NCBI GenBank assembly: GCA_003165315.1
Contig: PLSX01000231.1
Location: 24,038 to 88,037 of the forward strand
DNA length: 64,000 bases
Origin: Acidobacteriota bacterium
GTDB taxonomy: Bacteria > Acidobacteriota > Terriglobia > UBA7540
Direction of reading: 5' to 3'
Made by a program: the position numbers and the translations under genes. The notes beneath the pieces are model-generated. The model saw only the letters and a program-made list of their open reading frames with translations, did not search any database and was not told the origin of the DNA. Shown here piece after piece: positions 33,792 through 42,680 of the stretch. Numbering within the stretch: the stretch's first letter is position 1; each line of letters starts with the position of its first letter.

Positions 33792-36700
33792 TTATTGCTT
33801 GATAATCTGAATGATGGGGAAAGCCTGTGTCGCATTGTCGATATTCACTACCTTGGTGGTGGAGATCATGATGGCATTGATCCCCGTGTAGCTAGAGTTG
33901 GTGGTGAAGGTGCCATTGGAATTCACCGTTCCAAGTGTGGTACTCGTGGTCTGATCGGCGTCCTGGGTCACTGCGGATCCGACGGCACTAATGTAGTCGC
34001 CGATAATATCGACGTCGCCGCTGGCGCTAAACGTTCGCACTTCTACGTCTATCATATCGTCGGCTGCGGTTCCTTCGCCGACCACTTCACTATCGCCATC
34101 GTAGAAAGTGCCAGAGATAGAAGTGGCGGAGAAGCCGCCGCTTGGGGCCACCTGCGATTCAAACTGACCAGCATAAACACCCAGTCCCGTTCCGAGCATA
34201 ACACCGGTGTTCGGGCCGTTGAGGTAGAGCACCGGAGGGTACATTTTCGAATAGGTCGTAAGATACATGGTACAAGTGGCTCCACTGGTTACGACCCGGC
34301 CATAGGTATCGGTTTGATAAGTACATGCCGGGCTTTGAGGAGGTTCCGCACTGCCATCCACATCCTCGTAGTAGTTGGCAGTATAGCCTGAGGATCCGGT
34401 GACGTTGATGATTCCAAGCTCGGCGCTCTGCGTCCCTGTCACATAATAGACGAGATTGCTGCCCGTGGTTAGCGATAGGGAACCGCTCTGGAGTTTCGCC
34501 CCCCCGACGAGAATTGCGGTGCTGCTGGAGAGAGCATCCGTCGACATTTCCAGGAATTCCGAACTGGACACCAGGTAGGCCACGTGGTTGGCGGTTATGC
34601 CGTTCAGCGACGTGGCGTCAGTAAACCGGCCGGTCGTTGGGTTTGGGGCCGAATAGGTGCCGGTAATGCCTGAGTAAGGTGTGGAGAGACCATTGCCACC
34701 ATTTATGACACCCTCCACGTTGATATCATATTCGCCGTTCGTAACGGTACCGCCGCTCGTACCAGCCTTGGTTGTTATCATCCCTACCACGCCGGTACGA
34801 TATTGGCTTGTTCCGTAGACGCCAGTGTATAGGTAAGCATAGCTGCCACTGGGAACACTTGTTGGAATGCTCTGTAGCCGGATTTGACCCACCGCGCTTA
34901 TGTAGGTGGCGTCGGTGGCATTATCCCATTCGACTAAGCGGCCTGCTGTCGCCACGTTTGAGGTTACGCCACCGATGGAAAGCCTTGTGGTGAAGGTGCC
35001 CGAACTGGTTGCGATAGTAGCGCAGCCGAGGTGGTTCGAACCCACCGAGTAAGAGCTTTGAGTAGGATCGATGGTCGCGCCAGATTGGACGAGGGTGCCA
35101 TTGCTATCGAGTGTTCCCGCCGTGATCTTACCGGTGCCATCGGCCGTAAAGGAACCGATCACAGCCAGGAAGCCCGACTCAGTATATCCGCTCAGGCCGA
35201 AGGCGTATTGCCCCTTGAGGAGCGACTCGCTGCCCGAATCCGAGCAAGCGGCTGTCGCATTGACCGTGATGCTGAGCGACTGCGTGGCAGTAAGACTCGT
35301 AGTTGTATCCAACACCTGCACGGTGAATTTAAACGTACCAGTAGCTGTGGGGGTACCTGAAATGAGCCCGGACGAGGACAGTGTTGAAAACCCTGTGGGA
35401 AGACTACCCGAAGTGAGGCTCCAAGTATAGTTCCCACTGCCGCCCGTCGCCGTGAGCTGGTAGCCGCTGGTGTCGTAAACCTGATTCTCGACACCGCTGG
35501 GCAACGAGGTGGTGGTGATACCCAGGATTGAGATGCTAAACGACTGGGTTTGACTCTGGGCTGGTAGCGGCACACTTGAATCCGTCACCTTCACGCTGAA
35601 GTTAGAGGTTCCTCCCGCCGAGGGTGTACCTGTAATGGCTCCCGTCGAAGTGTTCAGATTCAACCCTGCGGGTAGGGAGCCGGAGGTAACACTGTAGGTC
35701 AAAGGCGCCGTCCCCCCCGTGGGGGTTGGGAGCGAGGTGGTGTAAGCTGTCCCCACCGCCCCACCGGGCAACGTCGCCGTGGTGAAGCCCAGCGCGGTGG
35801 TTATCAAGATGCTGAGAGGCTGCGTTGCGGTCTTCGAGGTGGTTGTATCCATCACCTGGACAGTGAAGTTATACGTTCCTGTCGCGGTAGGTGTCCCCGA
35901 AATAAGCCCCGACGTGGGCAGTGGTAAGAACCCTGCAGGCAGAGTACCTGCCGTGATGCTCCAGGAATAGTTCCCGCTGCCACCCGCCGCACCGAGCTGC
36001 TGGCTGTAGAGCGTCCCCTGAAAACCATAGGGCAATGACGTGACAGTGACGGTCAGCCCGGCGTAAATGGAGGAGGACAGGGTATAGGACTGGGTTTGCG
36101 GCGGCACGCTTGAATCCGCCAGTTTCACTGTGAAGCCAAAAGCTCCTGTCGTTGTGGGCGTTCCCGCAAGAGTCGAACTGAGGGTTGTCGAGGGCGTCGC
36201 GGCCAACCATGTCGGCAGTCCTGTGTAGCTCCAAGAGTAAGGAGCCAACCCACCGCTCGCGGTAAGAGTGGTCGTATAGGCCTGATTCACCGTCGCCGAG
36301 GGTAGCGTCGGCTGGGCAAAACTCAACACGGTGGTGATCGTTATGCTAAGAGGCTGCTGCCTGGTCACGTTGTTTGCATCAACAATCTGGATGGTGAAGG
36401 GATATGTTCCTGCCACTGTGGGTGTACCGGATATGATGTAATTCAGCCCCGTTGGGGAGGGGGTGGGAGGCAACAGCCCTGGCGGCAGTGATCCCGAAAC
36501 AATGGTCCAAGTGTAAGCCCCCAGTCCTCCCACCGCCGTTATCGTATAGGTGGTGTTGGCATGCCCAACGAAACCGGTGTTGAGGGAGGTCGTGGTGATG
36601 GCGAGTCCCGCATATACCGTGGTGCTCAGGTTCCAAGTTTGGGTCTGCGGAGGCACGCTCGAATCCGCCAGTTTCACTGTGAAGCCAAAAGTTCCTGTCG

Positions 36701-38711
36701 TTGTGGGTGTGCCCGCCAGAGTCGAACTAAGCGTTGTCGAGGGCGTCGCGGCCAACCATGTCGGCAGCCCTGTGTAGCTCCAGGTGTAGGGTGCCAACCC
36801 GCCGCTCGCGGTGAGAGTGGTAGTGTAAGCCTGGTTCACATCCCCAGAGGGCAACGTCGGCTGGGCAAAACTCAGCACGGTGGTGATCGTTATGCTAAGA
36901 GGCTGCTGCCTGGTCACGTTGTTTGCATCAACTATCTGGATGGTAAAGGGGTAAGTTCCTGACGTGGTGGGGGTTCCCGAAATGACATAACTCAGCCCTG
37001 TCGGGGAGGGGGTGGGCGAGAACAGCCCTGGCGGCAGCGATCCCGAAACGATGCTCCACGAGTAAGGCCCCAAACCTCCCACTGCCGTTATCGTATAGGT
37101 CGTGCTGACATGGCCAACGAAACCAGTGCTGAGTGAGGTTGTGATGATCGCCACGCCATTATAGATGATGAGGGTCGGCGTGAAGGTCTGAGTTTGTTGG
37201 GGCGTTCCAGAGTCTTTCACCGTTAGGGTAAGGGGGTACGATTGTCCCGCCGTGGCTCCCGTGCCCGTCGCCGGGATACCGCTTATCACATTACCGGCCA
37301 GCGCCAAATTCGACGGCAGCGTTCCCGAGGTGAGGGTCCACGTGTAAGGTCCCATGCCGCCCGTGGCATTGAGGGTGGCGCTATAGGTCGACCCCACAGA
37401 ACCCGCCGGCAGCGAAGCCGTGGTAATACTCAATTGCGGGATAATGGTGATAGTCAGGCTGGCGCTCTGTGTCTCAGGCGTCGGCGAAGTCTGGTCAGTC
37501 ACCGTGACCTTGAAGGGGAACGTACCCGCAGTTGTCGGAGTGCCGGAAATGACTCCGGTAGAACTGTTTAAAGTAAGGCCAGGGGGTAGCACATTGGGAG
37601 GAACACTCCACGCGTAGGGCTGTGCCCCACCAAAGGCGGAAACCGTGGCGCTATAGGGTGCATTCGCCACTCCGTTCGCCAGGGTGGTGGTGGATATGGT
37701 CAACAGGACGGGGGTCGTGGTGACGGTGACATAGGAAATGGCGAATTTGGTGGGATCCTCCTGGCTCACTACATAGATCGGTATGGGATTCAAAGCTCCG
37801 GCAGGAACCGTTGTCGGCGCCGTATAGAGCCCAGTCGGAGTGATGTATCCGTATTTGGCAATTCCGGAATTCCCCGGTGATTTTACCCCCCAGGTGACGG
37901 CCGAGGAAAACGGCAGATTGCCGGTGGTCGTGATCGTATCGGCAAGTTGCACGGTGCCGTTTGTTTGCAGGTCCAGGGCCGTGGGATTCACTGCCACGTT
38001 GAGAGGTGGGGGCAACACGGTAACCGCGATGGAACCTGAAACGGAAGTATACGCGGCACTGGTGGCTGTTACCGTCACCGTACTGGGGGAAGGAGGAACC
38101 TGGGGGGCCGTGTAAAGGCCCGCACCCGAGATTGTCCCCACAGCAGAATTACCGCCCGCGGTCCCATTCACGGTCCATGTAACGCCCGTGTTGGCGGTTC
38201 CCGTAATCGTCGCCGTGAACTGCTGCGTCTCAGTCACCAGAACCGATGCCGAATTCTCATTCAGGGTGAACGAAATATTGATGGTGACGGGCGCCGAAGC
38301 CGACACCGAAGTATCCGCCTGACTTGTGGCGCTGACGCTGACGCTTGCCGGAGAGGGCACCAGCGATGGTGCGGTGTAAAGTCCCGAAGTCGTTATCGTA
38401 CCAACCGTGGAATTGCCACCGGTGGTTCCATTCACGGCCCACGTCACGGCGGTGTTGGTGGAGTTGGAAACCGTAGCCGAGAATTGATAGGTTTGCCCCA
38501 CGGTCATGGATGAGGGCGCCGTCCCCAAAGTAACCGTAACCGCAGGGGTCACAGGCGTAGGGGTTGTCTTCCCGCCTCCACCGCAACCCACCACTGCCAT
38601 CACTACCAGCAAGCTCAAACTGATCGCCCAAACACAAACTGGATGACGCAGTCCTGGGGTCATGGATCCAATTTCCGTGAAACCTGATTTTCTCTTGAGT
38701 TCGTTTGACAT
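33792..38711 (-). CDS. Giant putative-Ig-repeat lipoprotein
   Basis: 1,639 residues from ATG 38711 (GAGGAG ahead). A lipoprotein signal (ISLSLLVVMAVVGC, Cys43) is followed by GGGGK and a Thr/Pro linker. Three Big-type segments come first (SMTVGQTYQFSATVSNSTNT; TWxVNGTxGGNSxVGTI repeated). About nine putative-Ig (He_PIG) modules follow, each with a LPPGL / SGTPTxxGTYxFTV pattern. The last 400 residues are a different beta-rich domain (YAFGLSGYTESGFLAVIGSF, TADG) ending in PIIQIIKQ. Surface-attached adhesin or matrix component is a reasonable guess; binding target unknown. Modules include a 549-bp tandem duplication. It is divergent from an ECF sigma factor. Confidence 0.85.
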   Translation of the reverse strand: MSNELKRKSGFTEIGSMTPGLRHPVCVWAISLSLLVVMAVVGCGGGGKTTPTPVTPAVTVTLGTAPSSMTVGQTYQFSATVSNSTNTAVTWAVNGTTGGNSTVGTITTSGLYTAPSLVPSPASVSVSATSQADTSVSASAPVTINISFTLNENSASVLVTETQQFTATITGTANTGVTWTVNGTAGGNSAVGTISGAGLYTAPQVPPSPSTVTVTATSAAYTSVSGSIAVTVLPPPLNVAVNPTALDLQTNGTVQLADTITTTGNLPFSSAVTWGVKSPGNSGIAKYGYITPTGLYTAPTTVPAGALNPIPIYVVSQEDPTKFAISYVTVTTTPVLLTISTTTLANGVANAPYSATVSAFGGAQPYAWSVPPNVLPPGLTLNSSTGVISGTPTTAGTFPFKVTVTDQTSPTPETQSASLTITIIPQLSITTASLPAGSVGSTYSATLNATGGMGPYTWTLTSGTLPSNLALAGNVISGIPATGTGATAGQSYPLTLTVKDSGTPQQTQTFTPTLIIYNGVAIITTSLSTGFVGHVSTTYTITAVGGLGPYSWSIVSGSLPPGLFSPTPSPTGLSYVISGTPTTSGTYPFTIQIVDANNVTRQQPLSITITTVLSFAQPTLPSGDVNQAYTTTLTASGGLAPYTWSYTGLPTWLAATPSTTLSSTLAGTPTTTGTFGFTVKLADSSVPPQTQTWNLSTTVYAGLAITTTSLNTGFVGHANTTYTITAVGGLGAYTWTIVSGSLPPGLLPPTPSPTGLNYIISGTPTVAGTYPFTIQIVDANNVTRQQPLSITITTVLSFAQPTLPSATVNQAYTTTLTASGGLAPYSWSYTGLPTWLAATPSTTLSSTLAGTPTTTGAFGFTVKLADSSVPPQTQSYTLSSSIYAGLTVTVTSLPYGFQGTLYSQQLGAAGGSGNYSWSITAGTLPAGFLPLPTSGLISGTPTATGTYNFTVQVMDTTTSKTATQPLSILITTALGFTTATLPGGAVGTAYTTSLPTPTGGTAPLTYSVTSGSLPAGLNLNTSTGAITGTPSAGGTSNFSVKVTDSSVPLPAQSQTQSFSISILGITTTSLPSGVENQVYDTSGYQLTATGGSGNYTWSLTSGSLPTGFSTLSSSGLISGTPTATGTFKFTVQVLDTTTSLTATQSLSITVNATAACSDSGSESLLKGQYAFGLSGYTESGFLAVIGSFTADGTGKITAGTLDSNGTLVQSGATIDPTQSSYSVGSNHLGCATIATSSGTFTTRLSIGGVTSNVATAGRLVEWDNATDATYISAVGQIRLQSIPTSVPSGSYAYLYTGVYGTSQYRTGVVGMITTKAGTSGGTVTNGEYDINVEGVINGGNGLSTPYSGITGTYSAPNPTTGRFTDATSLNGITANHVAYLVSSSEFLEMSTDALSSSTAILVGGAKLQSGSLSLTTGSNLVYYVTGTQSAELGIINVTGSSGYTANYYEDVDGSAEPPQSPACTYQTDTYGRVVTSGATCTMYLTTYSKMYPPVLYLNGPNTGVMLGTGLGVYAGQFESQVAPSGGFSATSISGTFYDGDSEVVGEGTAADDMIDVEVRTFSASGDVDIIGDYISAVGSAVTQDADQTTSTTLGTVNSNGTFTTNSSYTGINAIMISTTKVVNIDNATQAFPIIQIIKQ
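36051..37148 (-). repeat. Tandem 549-bp duplication inside the Ig-repeat gene
   Basis: Matching points recur at a constant 549-base offset (for example 36112/36661, 36331/36880, 36481/37030, 36541/37090), with high base identity and no frame change. Each unit encodes 183 residues, i.e. two Ig-like modules (QPTLPS...VNQAYTTTL type and FVGHxxTTYTITAVGGLG type). Confidence 0.85.
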
Positions 38712-38872
38712 CGGGGTCTCCTCGGGATGAAGAATAAAATGACAATCATTCGAATCGCGCCTTGGGAAAGCGCCACGATCAATTGCCAATCTGCCGATTT
38801 CTTTTTTCACTTCAACCAGACAGCGCAAAACCGTGGGGGAATGCCTCAGAATTCTTTTTTAAGGGGCGCAAA

Positions 38873-38900
38873 TTGCTGATAGAAAAGGCCTGTCTAATTA
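38873..38900 (+). promoter_or_regulatory. Possible promoter of the ECF sigma factor
   Basis: TTGCTG at 38873-38878, a 16-base spacer and TAATTA at 38895-38900, about 50 bases before the GTG start. Weak match. Confidence 0.3.
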
Positions 38901-38951
38901 ATGTAAAAACTGGGAGAAAAGTGGTAGGCTGGCGGTGGAAGAGGTTTGGGG

Positions 38952-39557
38952 GTGGCGCGCCCGGAGGTCATTGTGGAGTCAGCCAAGGGAGAAATCACCT
39001 TACTATTGGCAAAGTGGAAGGACGGCGACCCTTCAGCCTTTGAGGATCTGATGCCGCTTGTCTATCCACATCTGCGGCATGTGGCTGCGGCTTATATTCG
39101 CCGGGAGCGCAACCCTGACGTTCTTCAGGCAACGGCTCTGGTCCACGAACTATACCTCCGGCTATTGAATCAAAAGAAGGCCGCGTGGGGTGATCGCAGG
39201 CATTTCTACACCTTCGCCGCCAAGGTAATGCGCATGATCCTGATTGATCACGCACGCGAAAGCCAGGCACAGATGCGTGGCGGCGGGCGGGAACGCGTCC
39301 CTCTCAGCGACGACCTCTTGTGGGTCAATATCGACAGCCCGGAAATGCTGGACTTGAACCAGGCATTGGACGAATTGGGCACGCTGGATGCCTACAAGGT
39401 CCAACTCGTCGAGTTACGCTACTTTCTCGGGTGCACTGCCGAGGAAACAGCTTCCCTGATGCAGGTATCCAAGGCAACCGTCGATCGCGATCTGAAATTC
39501 ACCAAGAGCTGGCTATTCCGGCGCCTCCATCCGGGCGTCGTCGAGGATGCCGCGTGA
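38952..39557 (+). CDS. ECF-like RNA polymerase sigma factor (TIGR02999 type)
   Basis: About 201 residues. Region 2: WKDGDPSAFEDLMPLVYPHL, LVHELYLRLL, FYTFAAKVMRMILIDHARES; region 4: QLVELRYFLGCTAEETASLM, QVSKATVDRDLKFTKSWLFR. This subgroup, widespread in Planctomycetota and Acidobacteriota, is typically next to a Ser/Thr kinase gene, as here, and no anti-sigma gene is visible. GTG 38952 lies seven bases after AGAGG; TTG 38946 is another candidate. Divergent from the Ig-repeat lipoprotein, which could be a target. Confidence 0.88.
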   Translation: MARPEVIVESAKGEITLLLAKWKDGDPSAFEDLMPLVYPHLRHVAAAYIRRERNPDVLQATALVHELYLRLLNQKKAAWGDRRHFYTFAAKVMRMILIDHARESQAQMRGGGRERVPLSDDLLWVNIDSPEMLDLNQALDELGTLDAYKVQLVELRYFLGCTAEETASLMQVSKATVDRDLKFTKSWLFRRLHPGVVEDAA

Positions 39558-39728
39558 TGCAGGATCCAAGCTCACCCACGAACGCCACCAGAGATTCCCT
39601 AAATTCTCGCTCTACAGGGTCATCCCCCAGCCATGGTCGAGGATGAAATGAGACGATGATTCAGGTTGTCTCCTATTTCCGCAGTCTGATATTGAGGGTC
39701 ACAAGCCACTAACGGGGTTGGCACTCCA

Positions 39729-42482
39729 ATGGAGCAAACGACTGAGCGGTTTCTGCGGATTGAGGCCATCTTCCACCAAGCTCTCGCCGCTCCCGACGAC
39801 ACACGGGAGGCTTTGATTCAGACCCAATGCCAGCAGGACGGGTCGCTCGCAAGCGAGGTGCGCTCGCTGCTAGAGGCCTGTAAAGAGGAAGAGCAACTGA
39901 GTGCATCCCGGCAGGTGGAGGCCGACGCCGGCCGGGATGGTGTGCCGGCGGGTAAGCGAGTTGGACCGTACGAGATTGACCGTCTGCTGGGTCGTGGAGG
40001 CATGGGTGCCGTTTATCTGGCGCATCGTGCCGACGGGCAATTCGAGCAAAAGGTCGCGATCAAACTCATCGACCTGCCCCTGGCCACTGACCTGTTTCGG
40101 GAAAGATTCCGCCAGGAACGCCAAATCCTCGCCGAGCTGCAGCATCCATTTATTGCCCGCCTGCTTGATGGCGGTGTCACCGCCGAGGGCGACCTGTTTC
40201 TGGTGATGGAGTATGTGGAAGGAGTTCCCATCCATCGCTTTTGTGAAAATCAACGTCTTCCTTTGCCGCAGCGAATCGCCTTGTTCATGCGCGTTTGCGA
40301 AGCCGTCCAGTTTGCCCATCAGCATTTTGTCGTTCATCGCGATTTGAAACCAGATAACATCCTGGTGGCGGAAGATGGTACTCCGCGGCTGTTGGATTTT
40401 GGAACTGCCAAACTCTTGCATCCTTCTCTTGCTGCCCCCGGGAGCCAAATCACACGCGAGGGATACCAGTCCTTCACGCCGCAATACGCCAGTCCGGAAC
40501 AGATACTCAGCAATACCATCACCACGGCGTCGGACACCTACTCGCTCGGCGTTCTGTTGTATCTCCTGCTCACGGGGACGCTGCCCTACGAACTCAAGGA
40601 GCTCACTACTGCAGAGTTGTTGCGGGTGATTTGCGAAGAACCTCCTCGCAGGCCCACTTTCGTAAATGAGTCCAACAAGCGGTTCGATCCCGATCTGGAG
40701 GCGATCCTGCTAAAGGCCCTGCGCAAGGAACCCCAGACGCGCTACCTCACCGTCGAACAACTCACCGCCGATCTTCGCGCCTACCTTAATGGACTGCCAG
40801 TTGCCGCACGCCGTGGCACGCTTCAGTATCGAGCCAGTAAGTTCATCCGTCGCAACCGGCTCCACCTGGCAGGTGCGGCGCTACTAGCCGCTTCCCTGGT
40901 TGCAGGAGTTGTGGGCGTGCTGTGGCAGGCGCATGTGGCAAACCAGGAGCGCCGCAAAGCCGAGGCACGTTCAGCAGACTTGCGACAACTTAGCAACAGC
41001 CTGCTGTCTGAGCTGGATGAAGCCATCAAGCAGCTTCCCGGCTCGACGGGTGTGCAAAAGCTGCTGGTCACGCGCGTGCTCGAACATCTGGACCGCATGG
41101 CCCGGGACGCACAAGGTGATCGCCAGACACAACTCGATCTGGTGGATGCCTATACACGGCTGGGAAATATTCAAGGAAATGCCTACGATCAAAATCTGGG
41201 GGATCCCACCGGAGCATTTGTCAGCCTCGGCAAGGCTCTCGCCATCGCCAGGCCACTGGCGTCCTCCGACTCGAGGGACCACGAACCGATGCGGGCCCTT
41301 GCCTTGGTGGAACAGTCGCAGAGCGAAATTCTGTGGCAAACTGGCAAGACTCCGGAAGCGGTTGCCGTCATGCGCGAAGCTGTAAATGGCTTTGACTCGT
41401 TGGCGGCAGACCCACATGCATCCGCCGCGCTGATTAATGAGGCGGCATCCGCCTACAACACCCTTGGCGACGAACTGGGACAAAGCGGCACAGCCAGTCT
41501 CGCGGATTCCGCCGCGGCTGTCACCGCCTATCGACAGTCTTTGGCGCTGAATGATCGCGCCCTCCGAATCGATCCGGGTTCCCTGCGCGCCAAGCGGGGT
41601 CTCTCAATCCAACGGATGAAGATCGGCAACGTGGAAATGACAACTGATCCATCGGCAGCGCTCAAGGAGTTTCAAGATGCCTTGCAGAACGCCGATGCCC
41701 TTTCCAAAACAGACCAGGGTGGACTTTCCACGGTGCGGCTACGCATCATGTTGTTGCGTAAGCAGGCAAACGCCCTGATTCAATTGGGTGAATACTCCAA
41801 AGCAAACGCACTCTTTGCTGAAATTGTCCCAATGTATCAGCACCTTGTAGCGGCAGACCCCCATGATTTGCGTGCTCTTGCAGACCTGGAAGTTGTCTTG
41901 GACGACGAGGCACTAGGCTTTGAAAATGCCGCGAACCCCACTTTAGGAGCCTCTCCTGATGATCGGCGCCGGAATCTTGTTGAAGCAGGGAAGCTTTTGG
42001 TTCAGATGGTCGCTATCATGGAAGAGATGCTGAAACAAGATCCCGCCAACCAAAACTGGAAGGCGCTTCTGGCCGATGCCCAAGTGCGCCTCGGGGCCAT
42101 TCAGTCAATCCTCAATACCCCTGGAGATACCGGAGTCCTCGGGAAGAAAGGCATTTCCGCTCTTAGAGTTTTGGCAGTTAAGGGCGGGGTTTCACCCATG
42201 ATTCTCGATCAGGCAGCGAATGACTTTCTGAAAGCGGAGCCAGCTTCGCTCCAAGATCCCGAATTCGCTGTTTCATGCGCCCAGCGCGAGATTGCCCTGA
42301 GCCATGGAAAGACGCCTTCCATGATGCTGACCATGGCCCAAGCCTATCGGGCCTCAGGCCAGTTGGAGAAGAGCCGTGCTACTGCAGCCGAAGGCCTGGC
42401 ACTATTGCCGGCCCTGCCGCCGGGTGGTGCGAAACCCAATATCCGCAAACTGCTTGAATGCGAAATCAAAAGTCACTTCTGA
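39729..42482 (+). CDS. Membrane Ser/Thr protein kinase with periplasmic repeat domain
   Basis: 917 residues. The kinase domain (about 79-355) has GRGGMG (88-93), the catalytic Lys112 in VAIKL, HRDLKPDN (203-210, Asp205) and DFG (223-225): all residues for activity are present. One membrane helix (about 378-399, LAGAALLAASLVAGVVGVLW) leads to a 500-residue carboxyl region of helical pairs resembling tetratricopeptide repeats (VDAYTRLGNIQGNAYDQNLG, QLGEYSKANALFAEI). An amino helical segment (1-60) precedes the kinase. Probably a partner of the ECF sigma factor 170 bases upstream, in place of an anti-sigma factor. Confidence 0.92.
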   Translation: MEQTTERFLRIEAIFHQALAAPDDTREALIQTQCQQDGSLASEVRSLLEACKEEEQLSASRQVEADAGRDGVPAGKRVGPYEIDRLLGRGGMGAVYLAHRADGQFEQKVAIKLIDLPLATDLFRERFRQERQILAELQHPFIARLLDGGVTAEGDLFLVMEYVEGVPIHRFCENQRLPLPQRIALFMRVCEAVQFAHQHFVVHRDLKPDNILVAEDGTPRLLDFGTAKLLHPSLAAPGSQITREGYQSFTPQYASPEQILSNTITTASDTYSLGVLLYLLLTGTLPYELKELTTAELLRVICEEPPRRPTFVNESNKRFDPDLEAILLKALRKEPQTRYLTVEQLTADLRAYLNGLPVAARRGTLQYRASKFIRRNRLHLAGAALLAASLVAGVVGVLWQAHVANQERRKAEARSADLRQLSNSLLSELDEAIKQLPGSTGVQKLLVTRVLEHLDRMARDAQGDRQTQLDLVDAYTRLGNIQGNAYDQNLGDPTGAFVSLGKALAIARPLASSDSRDHEPMRALALVEQSQSEILWQTGKTPEAVAVMREAVNGFDSLAADPHASAALINEAASAYNTLGDELGQSGTASLADSAAAVTAYRQSLALNDRALRIDPGSLRAKRGLSIQRMKIGNVEMTTDPSAALKEFQDALQNADALSKTDQGGLSTVRLRIMLLRKQANALIQLGEYSKANALFAEIVPMYQHLVAADPHDLRALADLEVVLDDEALGFENAANPTLGASPDDRRRNLVEAGKLLVQMVAIMEEMLKQDPANQNWKALLADAQVRLGAIQSILNTPGDTGVLGKKGISALRVLAVKGGVSPMILDQAANDFLKAEPASLQDPEFAVSCAQREIALSHGKTPSMMLTMAQAYRASGQLEKSRATAAEGLALLPALPPGGAKPNIRKLLECEIKSHF

Positions 42483-42680
42483 ACATTGATTGTCATTCCT
42501 GCTCTGAAGCGAACCACCCCGCTGCCCTTTTCATTGCCTGCAATTGAAAGGGCGTGATTTCGACTTTTAGGACCGCACATTGAACCCTCGCCTGGCAAGA
42601 TTCAAGAGGAGGTAAAATTCCGATCCTTGATGTAAGCTCAAAATGCAACGGAATTTCCAATCGGGAATGGAGATACGCTT

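Noticed and set aside
33792-34391. Plus-strand open frames inside the Ig-repeat gene and inside other large minus-strand genes
   Set aside because: They are antisense shadows of well-supported genes and have no family features or ribosome sites.
35020-35060. tRNA T-loop-like GGTTCGAACCC segment
   Set aside because: It lies in frame within the Ig-repeat gene and lacks the rest of a tRNA fold.
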